64,000 bases of DNA from positions 248,001-312,000 of the forward strand of contig CAZJHH010000004.1 of the NCBI GenBank assembly GCA_964545875.1. Reading direction: 5' to 3'. Positions 42,650 to 51,384 of the stretch are shown here, in pieces; position 1 is the stretch's first letter, and every line of letters begins with the position of its first letter. Under the pieces are notes generated by a model. It saw only the letters and a program-made list of their open reading frames with translations, did no database searches and was not told the origin of the DNA. The DNA is from DAIPKP01 sp964545875 (GTDB taxonomy: Bacteria; Synergistota; Synergistia; Synergistales; Aminiphilaceae). The position numbers were made by a program, and so were the translations under genes.

Positions 42650-43365
42650 GCGAAAAAACACCCTCCCCAGAAACAAAGCAGCACCGCGAAGCGGAGGAAC
42701 ATTCCCCGGGAAAGCGCCGGGGAAGCTTCGAGAGGAGGAAAGGATCCCTGGAATCCCCGGAGAAGAAGAGCCTCCCGAACCCTGCAAGAGCGGTCATAGC
42801 TCTTTATCAGCAGATTCGCCCCCAAAAAGGCCAGAGCTGCCAGAGAGCTCGGCAGGAGGGAAGGACGAAAACCCCGCAGGGTTGCCGCATCGAAAAGCCT
42901 TCGCCTCTCCTCCTGGAGTACGTGAATATAACGGAAGCAAAAATGAAAAATTCCCACAAGCTTGGAAGATACTCCAAGTTCCTGAAAAGCCTGAAAAAGA
43001 ATATGCATGGGCAGCCCCCCGAAAAGCCCCGAAAGAGCGAGCATCATTCCCGCTCCCTTAAGAGAGATGAGAAACCCCAGGCGTATTCCTTCGAGGGAGA
43101 GGGAGAGCCCTCCCAGAGACAGGGAAGTTCCTCCGGAAGTAAAGGGAAGGGTGCACCACAGACAGAGAAACACTCCCTCTATCCGTAGGAGGTTTCGAAG
43201 AATTATCTTCCAGGGAAGCTCTCCCGAAAAAGCCAGAAAAGCCCCGTATCCCGTAAGAAAAAAAACCGTCCGCATATCCCTGGAAAGAGAAAGGGAAAGA
43301 GCCATGGCTCCTCCGAGAAGAATTCGAAGCTTTGGAGACATCCCCTTTATGAGGAGATCACCCAC
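42646..43365 (-). CDS. nikQ: Nickel ECF transporter transmembrane subunit
   Basis: A 239-residue CbiQ-family T component with about five membrane segments. The start is GTG 43365, preceded by GGGGAGGTC and overlapping the nikL stop by eight bases. The coupling helices with Ala-Arg-Gly-type motifs appear as RRRLFDAATLRGFR (about 160) and SCRVREALLLRGFQG (about 205), which contact the ATPase. Part of nikKMLQO. Confidence 0.9.
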   Translation of the reverse strand: MGDLLIKGMSPKLRILLGGAMALSLSLSRDMRTVFFLTGYGAFLAFSGELPWKIILRNLLRIEGVFLCLWCTLPFTSGGTSLSLGGLSLSLEGIRLGFLISLKGAGMMLALSGLFGGLPMHILFQAFQELGVSSKLVGIFHFCFRYIHVLQEERRRLFDAATLRGFRPSLLPSSLAALAFLGANLLIKSYDRSCRVREALLLRGFQGSFPPLEASPALSRGMFLRFAVLLCFWGGCFFA

Positions 43366-43939
43366 GTTTTCGACCTCCCCGATACCACATGCAGATTCCC
43401 ACAAGGCCGAAAATATAGCCGATTCCTCCGAGAATTTCGGTTATTCCGGCCTTTTCCTGCTCCTTCCGAAGAGAGAGCAGCAGATTTTTGAGGGGCCCCA
43501 GCTCTTCCCGCACAATCTCCCGCATCATCTCGGAAGATATTTCCGAAAGTCCGGAACTTTCCGCCTCGGCACCTCCTTCCCGGATCTCCTCCAAAGCCAA
43601 AGCTCCCTCCTCCGCCGGGGGTGCCGGATTTAGAATTTGCAATGCCTGATGTCCCATTCCCGCATCTACCGCCACCCGAATCTCCTGCAGGGAAGCGAGT
43701 TTCAAGGGAAAGGAAAATGCCCCCTTGTCATCGGTAAGCCCCTGGGCCAGAAGGAGCTCCCCCGAGGTCACTCTCACCGGCACTTCTCTGGCGGGATTTC
43801 CCCTATTGAAATAAGCCTCCCCCACAAGGACATCTCCCTCGAAATAGGCGAAAACCGAGAGCTTGTGAGCCTCACCGGGAAGCGGAGCCATGCCGGCCCA
43901 CAAAAAAGCGCATGTCAGGATCCACGCCAAACGTTTCAT
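43358..43939 (-). CDS. nikL: Nickel ECF transporter auxiliary protein NikL
   Basis: A 193-residue membrane-anchored protein: signal peptide about 1-24 ending GEA, with the mature chain starting HKLSVFAYFEGD (His near the N-terminus), a beta-rich domain to about 105, an acidic linker with a helix (REELGPLKNLLLSLRKEQ), and one C-terminal membrane helix (ITEILGGIGYIFGLVGICMW). This layout matches NikL, which replaces NikN in some nickel ECF systems. Overlaps nikM by four bases and nikQ by eight. Confidence 0.85.
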   Translation of the reverse strand: MKRLAWILTCAFLWAGMAPLPGEAHKLSVFAYFEGDVLVGEAYFNRGNPAREVPVRVTSGELLLAQGLTDDKGAFSFPLKLASLQEIRVAVDAGMGHQALQILNPAPPAEEGALALEEIREGGAEAESSGLSEISSEMMREIVREELGPLKNLLLSLRKEQEKAGITEILGGIGYIFGLVGICMWYRGGRKRG

Positions 43940-44541
43940 GCCTCATCCTCCAGTATCTCCGGCCGAACCCGGCGGAGAAAGAGCAGTATTCCCGCTCCCA
44001 CAATTCCCTCCACCAGCGCTACGGGAACATGGGCCACCACGATGAGTTTGGCGGCTCCCCCAAAAACCTCCCCGCTCAGGGCAAGAGCCAGAGCGGTAAG
44101 AAAGGCACCTCCGAGAAGAGCCATAAAACAGCAGAAAAACGCGGCCCCTCCGAAAAGACCCGCTCGAGAGTGCAGGAAAAATCTACGGAAAAGCATTCCG
44201 AAAATAAAACCCGGCAGGGCCATATCCAACACGTTCACGCCGAGAACCACCATGCCGCCGAATTGAAAGAGAAGTCCCTGAAGAACCAGCGCCACCAGAG
44301 TGGCGGGAAAGATCTGCCATCCGAGCACGATTCCTCCTATACCGTTCAGCACGAGATGAACACTGGTGGGACCGACAGGAATGTGAATGAGCGAGGCCAC
44401 AAAAAGTCCCGCCGCCACAATGCCTACCCGGGGAACGTCCTCGGTGCGCAAAAGCCGGATCCCCCGGGCGGCAAGCCCCAGGGTTAGGGCCATACCACCG
44501 AAAAGAACCGGAGGAGAAAGAACTCCCTCGGCAATATGCAT
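43936..44541 (-). CDS. nikM: Nickel ECF transporter substrate-binding subunit
   Basis: A 201-residue CbiM/NikM membrane protein with about seven segments. The ATG at 44541 is chosen because CbiM/NikM proteins begin MHIAEGVL and the second-position His folds into the pore as a metal ligand; longer starts would abolish this. A second ligand stretch is VGPTSVHLVLNG (about 65-76) with its conserved His, and VNVLDMALPG follows. GGAAGTAGGG precedes the ATG, eight bases after the nikK stop. Confidence 0.93.
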   Translation of the reverse strand: MHIAEGVLSPPVLFGGMALTLGLAARGIRLLRTEDVPRVGIVAAGLFVASLIHIPVGPTSVHLVLNGIGGIVLGWQIFPATLVALVLQGLLFQFGGMVVLGVNVLDMALPGFIFGMLFRRFFLHSRAGLFGGAAFFCCFMALLGGAFLTALALALSGEVFGGAAKLIVVAHVPVALVEGIVGAGILLFLRRVRPEILEDEA

Positions 44542-44548
44542 ATTCGCC

Positions 44549-45328
44549 CTACTTCCGGGAATCCTGGATGTCCGAAACGTGGATCCACATAACCGCTCCG
44601 AGCTCCACTCCCACGTCACGCCCATCGGGACTCTTCATGGTTTCCGGGGCCTCCGCAAGGCCCGCAAAACCCCACCATCCCGCCCAGGGAAGGGCATAGG
44701 AAAAAATTCCCGCGTGGTCGGTCCGAACTACCTGGGTGACGAACACGTCTTCCGGAGCTTTTCGGGAACCATCGTTGAGAAACTCGATCTCCACGGGGAT
44801 ATCGGCGGCAGGAACTCCATCCACCAGAACTTTTCCACAAAAGAGATTTCCCTCCCACAATCCATAGGGCCGGGTAAGGGGAACAATCTCTCCCCGAAGT
44901 CCCACGGGCTCGTTCCATCCTTCTTCCATGGCAAAGGCATTCACCGCCACCTTGGTATAGTGGATTATGTAGCAATCCTCCGCTGGTTCCCAATAGGGCT
45001 GGGGTTCCACATAGAAAACATGGTCTCCGGGTTTATGCACCGAATATTCGAAATCCCACCCTCCATGCTCCCCCGGCAAATCCGCTTGCCGGAGTTTTTC
45101 GGAAAGATCCTTCCTTTCCCCTCGAACCAGCACACCACAGGAACGGGGTTTTTCCATGGACATCAAGGTTCCCTCAAAGGGATGCATGAAACGAAGGTTT
45201 ACTGTAAGGGTTTGCGCCGTCTCCTGGGTCACCAGGGGAAGATCAGGAATAATGGTCTGAAAGTGCCCCCATCCGGGCACAGCCCCGGAAAAAACAAAAA
45301 TCAGCACGCCAAGAAAAACTTTTTTCAC
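44549..45328 (-). CDS. nikK: Nickel ECF transporter periplasmic component NikK
   Basis: A 259-residue DUF4198 protein, the accessory NikK of some nickel transporters. The start is GTG 45328 with AAGGAGATG upstream. Signal peptide about 1-21; the mature protein would begin with HFQTIIPD, giving an N-terminal His suited to metal capture. It contains YVEPQPYWEPAEDCYIIHY (about 108-126) and an Ig-like C-terminal half with WAGWWGFAGL. First gene of the operon and immediately behind the NikR-type operator. Confidence 0.88.
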   Translation of the reverse strand: MKKVFLGVLIFVFSGAVPGWGHFQTIIPDLPLVTQETAQTLTVNLRFMHPFEGTLMSMEKPRSCGVLVRGERKDLSEKLRQADLPGEHGGWDFEYSVHKPGDHVFYVEPQPYWEPAEDCYIIHYTKVAVNAFAMEEGWNEPVGLRGEIVPLTRPYGLWEGNLFCGKVLVDGVPAADIPVEIEFLNDGSRKAPEDVFVTQVVRTDHAGIFSYALPWAGWWGFAGLAEAPETMKSPDGRDVGVELGAVMWIHVSDIQDSRK

Positions 45329-45346
45329 GTTGCCACATCTCCTTAT

Positions 45347-45373
45347 GTGTTACAAAATTTGACTTCGTAACAC
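45347..45373. promoter_or_regulatory. NikR-type operator before nikKMLQO
   Basis: GTGTTAC, 13 bases, GTAACAC: an exact 7-13-7 palindrome. I recall this half-site and spacing as the NikR consensus proposed for deltaproteobacteria and relatives. It covers the likely transcription start just after the -10, so nickel-bound NikR would repress. No nikR gene is in the window. Confidence 0.8.
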
Positions 45374-45375
45374 GA

Positions 45376-45384
45376 ATTATAGCA
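45376..45384 (-). promoter_or_regulatory. Extended -10 of the nickel operon
   Basis: TGC followed by a perfect TATAAT on the minus strand; no good -35 at 16-18 bases, as is common for extended -10 promoters. Confidence 0.6.
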
Positions 45385-45514
45385 CGGAAAGCTTTTTTGC
45401 GCTTCTCCGGAGAAGCTCTTCCCCTCCATGATACAATGCCATGAAGATTGGTGACGATTCTCTTTCCCCCGGAAAGATCCCCTTTTCTCTTTAATGAAAG
45501 GAGCTGCACGCCGT

Positions 45515-46243
45515 ATGATGCGGAAAGAAACCACGGGGTTGCGGAAAATATGGAAAAAGACTCCTGCCTCGGGCTGGGAACTCCGGGAAGACCCCCTTAT
45601 CCGGGAAGCGGTGTTCCGCCTTTTTTACGAAGGAACCCTTATTACCCAGGGCCCCCTCTCTCCGGAATATCTTGACGAGTGGGGTCGGGGGCATTTGGTG
45701 AGCGAGGGATACTCTCCCCCGGAAGAACCTCTTCGAATGACCCGACACGGAGAGGATCTTTTCTTCGAAAAGGCTCCCTCCCCGGAAAACCTCTCGAAAA
45801 GACTTCTTTCAGAAAACGTTCCCTGGAGCCTCTCGGAAAATCTGCTTTTTCAGGGAATCCAGAAAGTTCAGGAGGCAGCTCTTTACAGAAAAACCGGAGC
45901 GGCTCACGTGGGAGCGCTTTTCTCCAAAGAGGGAAAGCTTCTGGTGTTGCGGGAGGATCTGGGGCGGTACAATGCGGCGGATAAGGTTCTGGGCTGGGGA
46001 CTCGAAAAGGAAGTGGATTTCGGGGACACCTTTTTTCTCTTCTCCGGCCGCATGCCCCGAAGCCTGGTGAGCAAGATTGCCCGGGTGGGCATTCCCCTTG
46101 CGGGAAGCGTTTCCGCCCCCACCTGGGATGGAGTGGCCCTGGCGGAGGAGCATCGGATAACTCTTATCGGCTTTCTCCGGCCTCCCCGAATGAACCTCTA
46201 CGTTCTTGGAAAGGTTCCTCTGGAGGAAACGGAACTCTGGTAG
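45515..46243 (+). CDS. fdhD: FdhD-family protein lacking cysteine
   Basis: About 242 residues of the FdhD family, which transfers sulfur from IscS to the molybdenum/tungsten cofactor of formate dehydrogenase. ATG 45515 is chosen because AAAGGAG lies upstream within the alternative start at 45494. The C-terminal half is convincing: TGAAHVGALF, REDLGRYNAADKVLG, FSGRMPRSLVSKIARVGIP and GFLRPPRMNLYV. The Cys-x2-Cys of E. coli FdhD that carries the sulfur is absent, and the whole protein has no Cys. It may act only as a cofactor-binding chaperone, or work differently. No formate dehydrogenase is nearby. Confidence 0.82.
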   Translation: MMRKETTGLRKIWKKTPASGWELREDPLIREAVFRLFYEGTLITQGPLSPEYLDEWGRGHLVSEGYSPPEEPLRMTRHGEDLFFEKAPSPENLSKRLLSENVPWSLSENLLFQGIQKVQEAALYRKTGAAHVGALFSKEGKLLVLREDLGRYNAADKVLGWGLEKEVDFGDTFFLFSGRMPRSLVSKIARVGIPLAGSVSAPTWDGVALAEEHRITLIGFLRPPRMNLYVLGKVPLEETELW

Positions 46244-46272
46244 CACCTCCGGAGTTTTTGCATACGAAAACA

Positions 46273-46313
46273 AACATCCCGGCAAAGGGAACTCTCCCCT
46301 CTGCCGGGATGTT
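46273..46313. terminator. Bidirectional terminator
   Basis: AACATCCCGGCA and its full complement around a 17-base loop that holds an inner GGGA/TCCC pairing; between converging fdhD and hydrolase genes. Confidence 0.75.
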
Positions 46314-46344
46314 GTACCGCCGAACAGGCTGCTTTCTCGAAAAT

Positions 46345-47028
46345 CTAAAGCTCCAGGCTTTCTCCCGGGGCGAGAATAAACACCTCCGCCATGGATCCCA
46401 CCTTTTGGGCAAACTCCCGGGGATCCGCCTGAATGACCGGAAAGGTATCGTAGTGTATGGGTACTACCTTCCGGGGCCGGATAAAGTCCACCGCCCTGGA
46501 GGCATCATGAATATCCATCACGAAATTGCCTCCTATGGGAAGAAAGGCAAGATCCACCGCCTCCTCCCGGAGAAGCTGCATATCCAGGGTAAGCCCCGTA
46601 TCTCCCGCATGGTAGATCTTTTTTCCCTCCACTTCGATGAGAAATCCCCCCGCCACGCCTCCGTAAAGAATCTGACCATTCACCATCACTCCGGAACCAT
46701 GAAGGGCGGGGGTCATTTTGACCTTGCCGAAGGGAAAACGAAAGGTTCCCCCGATATGCATGGGATGCGTGACAATTCCCCGGCTCTCGAAAAGAGAACA
46801 GAGTTCGAAATTACTCACCAGGGTGGCCCCGGTTTTTTTTGCGATCTCGAGGGAATCCCCCAGATGATCTCCATGGCCGTGGGTTACGAAAATATGCGAA
46901 AGATCCCCATAGTCTCCGGGAGAAGCCCCGGCCTGGGGGTTACCCGAAAGAAAGGGATCTATGAGGGCTTTCAGCCCCTCCCCCTCCATAAAAACCGCCG
47001 CATGACCAAGATACCGTACCCGTACCAT
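46345..47028 (-). CDS. UPF0173 metal-dependent hydrolase
   Basis: A 227-residue metallo-beta-lactamase-fold protein. ATG 47028 follows GAGGAGGCG. Metal motif THGHGDHLGD (about 49-58), then HGSG, GDTGL (about 142) and IPIHYDTFP near 190, all as in UPF0173 members. Reaction unknown; relatives are conserved cytoplasmic hydrolases. It starts 54 bases after the aspS stop on the same strand and may be co-transcribed with aspS. Confidence 0.9.
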   Translation of the reverse strand: MVRVRYLGHAAVFMEGEGLKALIDPFLSGNPQAGASPGDYGDLSHIFVTHGHGDHLGDSLEIAKKTGATLVSNFELCSLFESRGIVTHPMHIGGTFRFPFGKVKMTPALHGSGVMVNGQILYGGVAGGFLIEVEGKKIYHAGDTGLTLDMQLLREEAVDLAFLPIGGNFVMDIHDASRAVDFIRPRKVVPIHYDTFPVIQADPREFAQKVGSMAEVFILAPGESLEL

Positions 47029-47082
47029 GAAGATTCGCCTCCTCACCTTTGTTGCGCACTCTCCGCGAGCGCCGCCGATTGC

Positions 47083-48897
47083 CTAGGCCTTGTCCTCCTC
47101 GAAAATACGGGGAGATACGGTCTGCACGTGAAGCTCCTCGAGCTGGAGAGGCTCCACCGCTCCGGGGGCTCCGGACATGAGGCACTGGGCTTTCTGAGTC
47201 TTCGGAAAAGCCATGACTTCCCGGATGGATTTTGCCCCGCAGAGAAGCATGACCAGCCGATCGAAGCCCAGGGCGATTCCTCCGTGAGGAGGAGTGCCGC
47301 TTCCCAGGGCCTTGAGAAGAAATCCGAAACGCTCCTCCGCATCCTCCCGGGAAAAGGCCAGGGCCTCGAAGACCCGGCTCTGTACGGCGGGGTTGTGAAT
47401 TCGGATGGAGCCGCCTCCCACTTCGTTGCCGTTAAGTACGAGATCGTAGGCCCGGGAACGCACTTCTCCGGGATTTCCCGAAAGAAGGTGCATGTCTTCT
47501 TCCTTGGGAGCCGTAAAGGGATGGTGCACCGCCACCCAGCGATTCTCTTCGTCGTCCCAATCGAGAAGGGGAAAATCCACCACCCAGAGAAAACGCCATC
47601 CCTCCTCCAGAAGATCGTGCTCCCGGGCAAGCTCCAGCCGAAGCTGTCCCAGCACCGTGCAGGCTCTTTTCCAGTCCTCGTCGGCCACCACGAAAAGAGC
47701 ATCCCCCTCGCCGATATTCCCCAGAGAACAGAGCCTTTCCTGCTCCGAAGCGTTCAGGAATTTACAGAGAGGCCCCTTGAGAGACCCCTCCTTCATCTGA
47801 AAGGCTCCGAGTCCCTTGGCTCCGAGTTCCTTGGCCCGTTCTTCCAGAAGGGTCACCTGTTTTCGTGAGAGGGATCCGCCCCGGGGAAGGGGAAGCCCCC
47901 GCACAGCTCCTCCCCGGGCAAGAAGAGCCGCAAAAGCCTCCATGGAAGAGTTTTGGAAAACCTCCCGGAGATCCACGATCTCCAGAGGAATCCGGAGATC
48001 CGGCTTGTCGCTTCCGTACCGGCTCATGGCCTCTTTCCAGGAGATTCTCGGAAAGGGAACGGATATCTCCTCGCCCAGGACTTCCCGAAAGAGTCCGGGA
48101 ACATACGCTTCGAGAAGGGAAAAGATTTCCTCCTCCTCGGTAAAACTCATCTCCACGTCCACCTGGGTGAATTCCGGCTGTCTATCCGCCCGAAGATCCT
48201 CGTCCCGGAAGCACTTGGTTATTTGAAAGTATCGGTCGCAGCCGGATATCATGAGAATTTGCTTAAATATTTGAGGCGACTGGGGAAGCGCGAAAAAATG
48301 TCCCGGGCTTACCCGGCTCGGCACGAGATAGTCCCGGGCTCCTTCAGGGGTGGAACGCGTGAGAAAGGGGGTTTCCACCTCGAGAAACGCCCGATCCGAG
48401 AAAAAGTTCCGGGTATACCGGGCCACCTGATGTCGAATGCGGAGATTCCGCTGCATTCTATCCCGCCGAAGATCGAGATATCTGTGCCGAAGACGCAGAT
48501 TCTCGTCCACCCGATCCGCCTCGTGAAGTTCGAAGGGAAGAGGAGCACTGGGGGAGAGAACCAAAAAGTCTTCTCCCAGGAGCTCCCAGGATCCCGTGGG
48601 CATGGAGGGATTCTCGGTTCCCTCGGGGCGTACCCGGAGGGTTCCCTTTACGGCGAGAACGAACTCGCTTCGCAGCCCCTTGGCCTCTTCCTGAAGCTCT
48701 TCATTGAAGTTCTCGGGATTGATCACCACCTGAAGAACTCCCGTATGATCCCAGAGCTCGAGAAAGAGAATTCCCCCGAGATCGCGGCGGCGGCGAAGCC
48801 ACCCGTTAAGAACAATGCTCCGGTTTATCTCTTCGGAGCTCACGGAACCGCAATACACCGTACGCTTCCAGGATGCATCGAAATGGCGCCTCTCCAT
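47083..48897 (-). CDS. aspS: Aspartyl-tRNA synthetase
   Basis: A 604-residue class II synthetase. OB-fold anticodon domain about 15-105; motif 2 FRDEDLRADRQPEFTQVD about 215; GAD insertion about 275-420 in bacterial style; motif 3 GIALGFDRLVMLL about 550. Residues around LPQSPQIFKQ, together with the C-terminal end, cannot by eye decide between discriminating and non-discriminating forms. GAGGGAAACG precedes the ATG. Downstream of hisS in the common hisS-aspS order. Confidence 0.96.
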   Translation of the reverse strand: MERRHFDASWKRTVYCGSVSSEEINRSIVLNGWLRRRRDLGGILFLELWDHTGVLQVVINPENFNEELQEEAKGLRSEFVLAVKGTLRVRPEGTENPSMPTGSWELLGEDFLVLSPSAPLPFELHEADRVDENLRLRHRYLDLRRDRMQRNLRIRHQVARYTRNFFSDRAFLEVETPFLTRSTPEGARDYLVPSRVSPGHFFALPQSPQIFKQILMISGCDRYFQITKCFRDEDLRADRQPEFTQVDVEMSFTEEEEIFSLLEAYVPGLFREVLGEEISVPFPRISWKEAMSRYGSDKPDLRIPLEIVDLREVFQNSSMEAFAALLARGGAVRGLPLPRGGSLSRKQVTLLEERAKELGAKGLGAFQMKEGSLKGPLCKFLNASEQERLCSLGNIGEGDALFVVADEDWKRACTVLGQLRLELAREHDLLEEGWRFLWVVDFPLLDWDDEENRWVAVHHPFTAPKEEDMHLLSGNPGEVRSRAYDLVLNGNEVGGGSIRIHNPAVQSRVFEALAFSREDAEERFGFLLKALGSGTPPHGGIALGFDRLVMLLCGAKSIREVMAFPKTQKAQCLMSGAPGAVEPLQLEELHVQTVSPRIFEEDKA

Positions 48898-49012
48898 AAA
48901 ACGTTTCCCTCTTTTCGGTTTCTCTATTTTTCCCCCCCTGATCCTGCTTCAGGATCCTCAGGGGAGCGTTCTCCGGCACGGAGGCCCTGCACAGGGCTGA
49001 CTCCGGAGCCTT

Positions 49013-50287
49013 CTAGTGCATCAGCATCTTTGCAAGACAGGAAGCGACTTCTTCCAGAGGGACGTTCTTCTGTTCCCCCGTACGGAAGTCTTTTACCCCC
49101 GCCACACCCCGGGCGACCTCCTCGCCTCCGAGAATACAGGCTCCGGCGACTCCTTCCTGGGCTGCCGCCTTGAGCTGGGATTTCATGGTTTTCCCAGTAT
49201 AATCCATGGACGCGGCTATGCCAGCCATTCGAAGTGTTCCGAGAAGCCTCATGGCTTCCACTCGAAGGGAAGGCTCCGGCGAAATCACCGCCACATCTAT
49301 CCGGGGACGCTCTCCGAGGGAGCAGCCTTGCTGTTCCATGGTAAGCACGATACGCTCCAGCCCTGCGGCAAATCCCACTCCGGGCACCGACGGACCTCCT
49401 ATGGCTTCCGAGAGGTTGTCGTAGCGCCCTCCCCCGCAGACCGCATTCTGAGCCCCCAGATCCCCCGAGAGCACCTCATAGGCGGTCTTGGTATAGTAGT
49501 CCAGCCCTCGGACGAGCCTTTTATCCAAGACCCAGGAGGCTCCCACGGCTTCCAGGCCCTGGCGGACCGTATCGAAATGTTCCCGGCATTCCTGACAAAG
49601 ACTCTCGAAGATGGAAGGCGCTTCTTCGGTTTTTTCCTTGCATTCGGGTCTCTTGCAGTCCAGAATGCGCAAGGGGTTTCGGTCGTAACGGCTCTGGCAG
49701 GTATCGCACAGATCCGGCAGAAGGGGTTTCAGGAACTCCCGCAGGGCCTCCCGGTATTTGGGACGGCAGGCGGGACATCCCACGGAATTGATTACCACCT
49801 CCAGGTTGGTCATACCGAGCCTGCGGTAGAGCTCCAGGGAAAGGTGGATAATCTCAACATCCACCAGGGGATCCTGTACCCCGATAGCCTCGAAATCGAG
49901 CTGCCAGAACTGCCGGTAGCGCCCCTTCTGGGGGCGTTCGTAGCGGAACATGGGCCCCGCACACCATAATTTGGCCGGCTGCCGGGCATCCTTGTTCATA
50001 CCGCTTTCGAGATAGGCCCGCATCATGGATGCCGTGGCTTCGGGGCGTAGCGTAAGGCTGCGCTTTCCCCGATCTGTGAAGGTGTACATCTCCTTCTCCA
50101 CCACATCCGTAGTATCTCCTATGCCCCGGCAAAAAAGCTCCGTATGCTCGAATATGGGAAGATGCACCTCTTCGTATCCAAAATCCTCGGCCACCTTCCG
50201 GGCCATTTCAAGGACATAGGCCCATTTCCAGGACTCGTCGGGAAGAATGTCCCGCACTCCCCGGGGAGCTTTTATACTTTCTGCCAT
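49013..50287 (-). CDS. hisS: Histidyl-tRNA synthetase
   Basis: A 424-residue class II synthetase. ATG 50287 is chosen since MAESIKAPRGVRDILPDES is the canonical HisS start; upstream in-frame sequence is not HisS-like. Motif 2 is MFRYERPQKGRYRQFWQ (about 110), the histidine loop RGLDYYTKTAYEV (about 260), motif 3 GVGFAAGLERI (about 307), then the anticodon-binding domain. A set of four Cys pairs (CPACRPKY, CDTC, CKRPECK, CQEC at about 175-235) suggests a zinc site in the insertion. GGGAGG lies 11 bases before the ATG. Confidence 0.96.
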   Translation of the reverse strand: MAESIKAPRGVRDILPDESWKWAYVLEMARKVAEDFGYEEVHLPIFEHTELFCRGIGDTTDVVEKEMYTFTDRGKRSLTLRPEATASMMRAYLESGMNKDARQPAKLWCAGPMFRYERPQKGRYRQFWQLDFEAIGVQDPLVDVEIIHLSLELYRRLGMTNLEVVINSVGCPACRPKYREALREFLKPLLPDLCDTCQSRYDRNPLRILDCKRPECKEKTEEAPSIFESLCQECREHFDTVRQGLEAVGASWVLDKRLVRGLDYYTKTAYEVLSGDLGAQNAVCGGGRYDNLSEAIGGPSVPGVGFAAGLERIVLTMEQQGCSLGERPRIDVAVISPEPSLRVEAMRLLGTLRMAGIAASMDYTGKTMKSQLKAAAQEGVAGACILGGEEVARGVAGVKDFRTGEQKNVPLEEVASCLAKMLMH

Positions 50288-50459
50288 AGCACACACAACC
50301 TCCCTTGTGATCTTCGAAGGGGAAAAGGCGCATCTGCGCCCCTTCTCCAACCTCCAACGCTTCCACGGCGGGGTCGCCGCTATTTTTACGTCTACGACCA
50401 TGAATCTCTTCTCTCCGGCAAGAAGGAGGAAAAAGAACATGGGCCGCATAAATTCAAGT

Positions 50460-50488
50460 ATGATAGCATAGGAAAGGAGTTCCTGGAA
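50460..50488 (-). promoter_or_regulatory. Candidate hisS promoter
   Basis: TTCCAG, 17 bases ending TGC, TATCAT on the minus strand. The extended -10 is good, the -35 weak. Confidence 0.4.
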
Positions 50489-50706
50489 AAGGAATTTTCT
50501 GCAAAAACAGCGAAAAGGACGGAAACGCACCTTGTTGACTGGGCCTTTGAGACAATCCGGCCAGGCGCAACAGCGAACATATCCGGGCAAAGACTCCAGC
50601 TCTTCATGGTTTGGAGCGAAATGCCACCAGAAGAGATCCCCCCGGTTTTTCCCTTATGAATACGCCGCATTGCTCTTATGCTTCAGGACACCAAACCATA
50701 CGACAA

Positions 50707-50750
50707 AGCCCAGGCGTCGGAAGCCTCCTGAGTCGGCTCCTGCCCGGGCT
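50707..50750 (-). terminator. Possible terminator after spoVS
   Basis: AGCCCGGGC pairs with GCCTGGGCT with one mismatch, enclosing an inner GGAGCC/GGCTTCC stem; only TTTGT follows. Confidence 0.35.
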
Positions 50751-50777
50751 CTACGACATTCTGGGACTGCGAAAATA

Positions 50778-51038
50778 CTACCTATGCTCTATTTGGAACC
50801 GGATAGCCGTGCGCTCTTCTCCCTCGATTTCCACTTTGGAAAACGCGGGAATACAGACCATGTCGATACCGTTGGGAGCAACGTAACCCCGGGCCACCGC
50901 AATGGATTTCACCGCCTGATTGACCGCTCCTGCACCTACCGCCTGAAGTTCCACGAGACCCTCTTCCCTCAAAACCGCTGCGATGGCTCCTGCGACAGAC
51001 TTTGGCTGCGACTGAGCTGAAACTTTAAGTACTTCCAC
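50778..51038 (-). CDS. spoVS: Stage V sporulation protein S (SpoVS) family
   Basis: An 86-residue Alba-like protein: VLKVSAQSQPKSVAGAIAAV at the start, EGLVELQAVGAGAVNQAVKSIA in the middle and a final IRFQIEHR. The start is a GTG at 51038 with GAAGGAGGGCGG upstream. In Bacillus SpoVS helps sporulation septation, but the family is also common in non-sporulating bacteria, where its role is unclear. No sporulation genes are here. Strong promoter at 51123-51151. Confidence 0.93.
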   Translation of the reverse strand: MEVLKVSAQSQPKSVAGAIAAVLREEGLVELQAVGAGAVNQAVKSIAVARGYVAPNGIDMVCIPAFSKVEIEGEERTAIRFQIEHR

Positions 51039-51122
51039 CCTATCCGCCCTCCTTCGAAAAAAACGCTCCTGCGAAAAATATGTGCGCTAGTACATTGGCG
51101 AGCAAGAAAAACTGCCTTGAAA

Positions 51123-51151
51123 ATTATAACTATTAATAAAACTCTTTGCAA
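51123..51151 (-). promoter_or_regulatory. Promoter of spoVS
   Basis: TTGCAA, 17 bases, perfect TATAAT on the minus strand, 85 bases before the start codon. Confidence 0.75.
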
Positions 51152-51281
51152 GAGGAAAATATCATTTCTTTCCGAAGAATAAGCTTTTTGAGTCTAAATT
51201 ACCATATCCGCAATCTTTTTTCTGGGATTTTTTGGAAACCCCATGGCATGAAAGAGTCAAAACACGGCAGCAAAAACAACA

Positions 51282-51312
51282 AGAGGCACTTTCCCTAAGG
51301 GAAAGTGCCTCT
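51282..51312 (-). terminator. Terminator after cspA
   Basis: AGAGGCACTTTCCCT and its full complement with a one-base centre; TGTTGTTTTTG follows on the minus strand. Confidence 0.75.
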
Positions 51313-51384
51313 TCGGAAGTTACCTTATGATCCTGAAAGTGCTCGTGGCTCCTCAGGACGTAAGGGGTTTTTCAAAAAGCTCTT

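Larger units (their letters stand above)
50288..50777. other. 490-base leader region of hisS
   Basis: No credible gene. A minus-strand promoter candidate is at 50460-50488. A GGCGC/GCGCC hairpin followed by TTTT lies near 50319-50337, 30 bases before the hisS ribosome site. I looked for the T-box consensus AGGGTGGNACCGCG and did not find it. Confidence 0.45.
51039..51384. other. Gap between cspA and spoVS
   Basis: Holds the spoVS promoter and the cspA terminator; the stretch between them (about 51155-51265) is AT-rich with nothing I can name. Confidence 0.5.

Noticed and set aside
42650..42787. 46-residue N-terminal extension of NikO
   Set aside because: Lies over the end of nikQ and is not ATPase-like; the TTG overlapping the nikQ stop fits the coupling pattern of the operon.
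50288..50460. T-box riboswitch before hisS
   Set aside because: The hallmark AGGGTGGNACCGCG sequence is not present; only a short GGCGC hairpin was found.
50288..50590. N-terminal extension of HisS to 525 residues
   Set aside because: The extra 101 residues are Cys/Phe/Pro-rich and unlike HisS; the canonical N-terminus starts at 50287.
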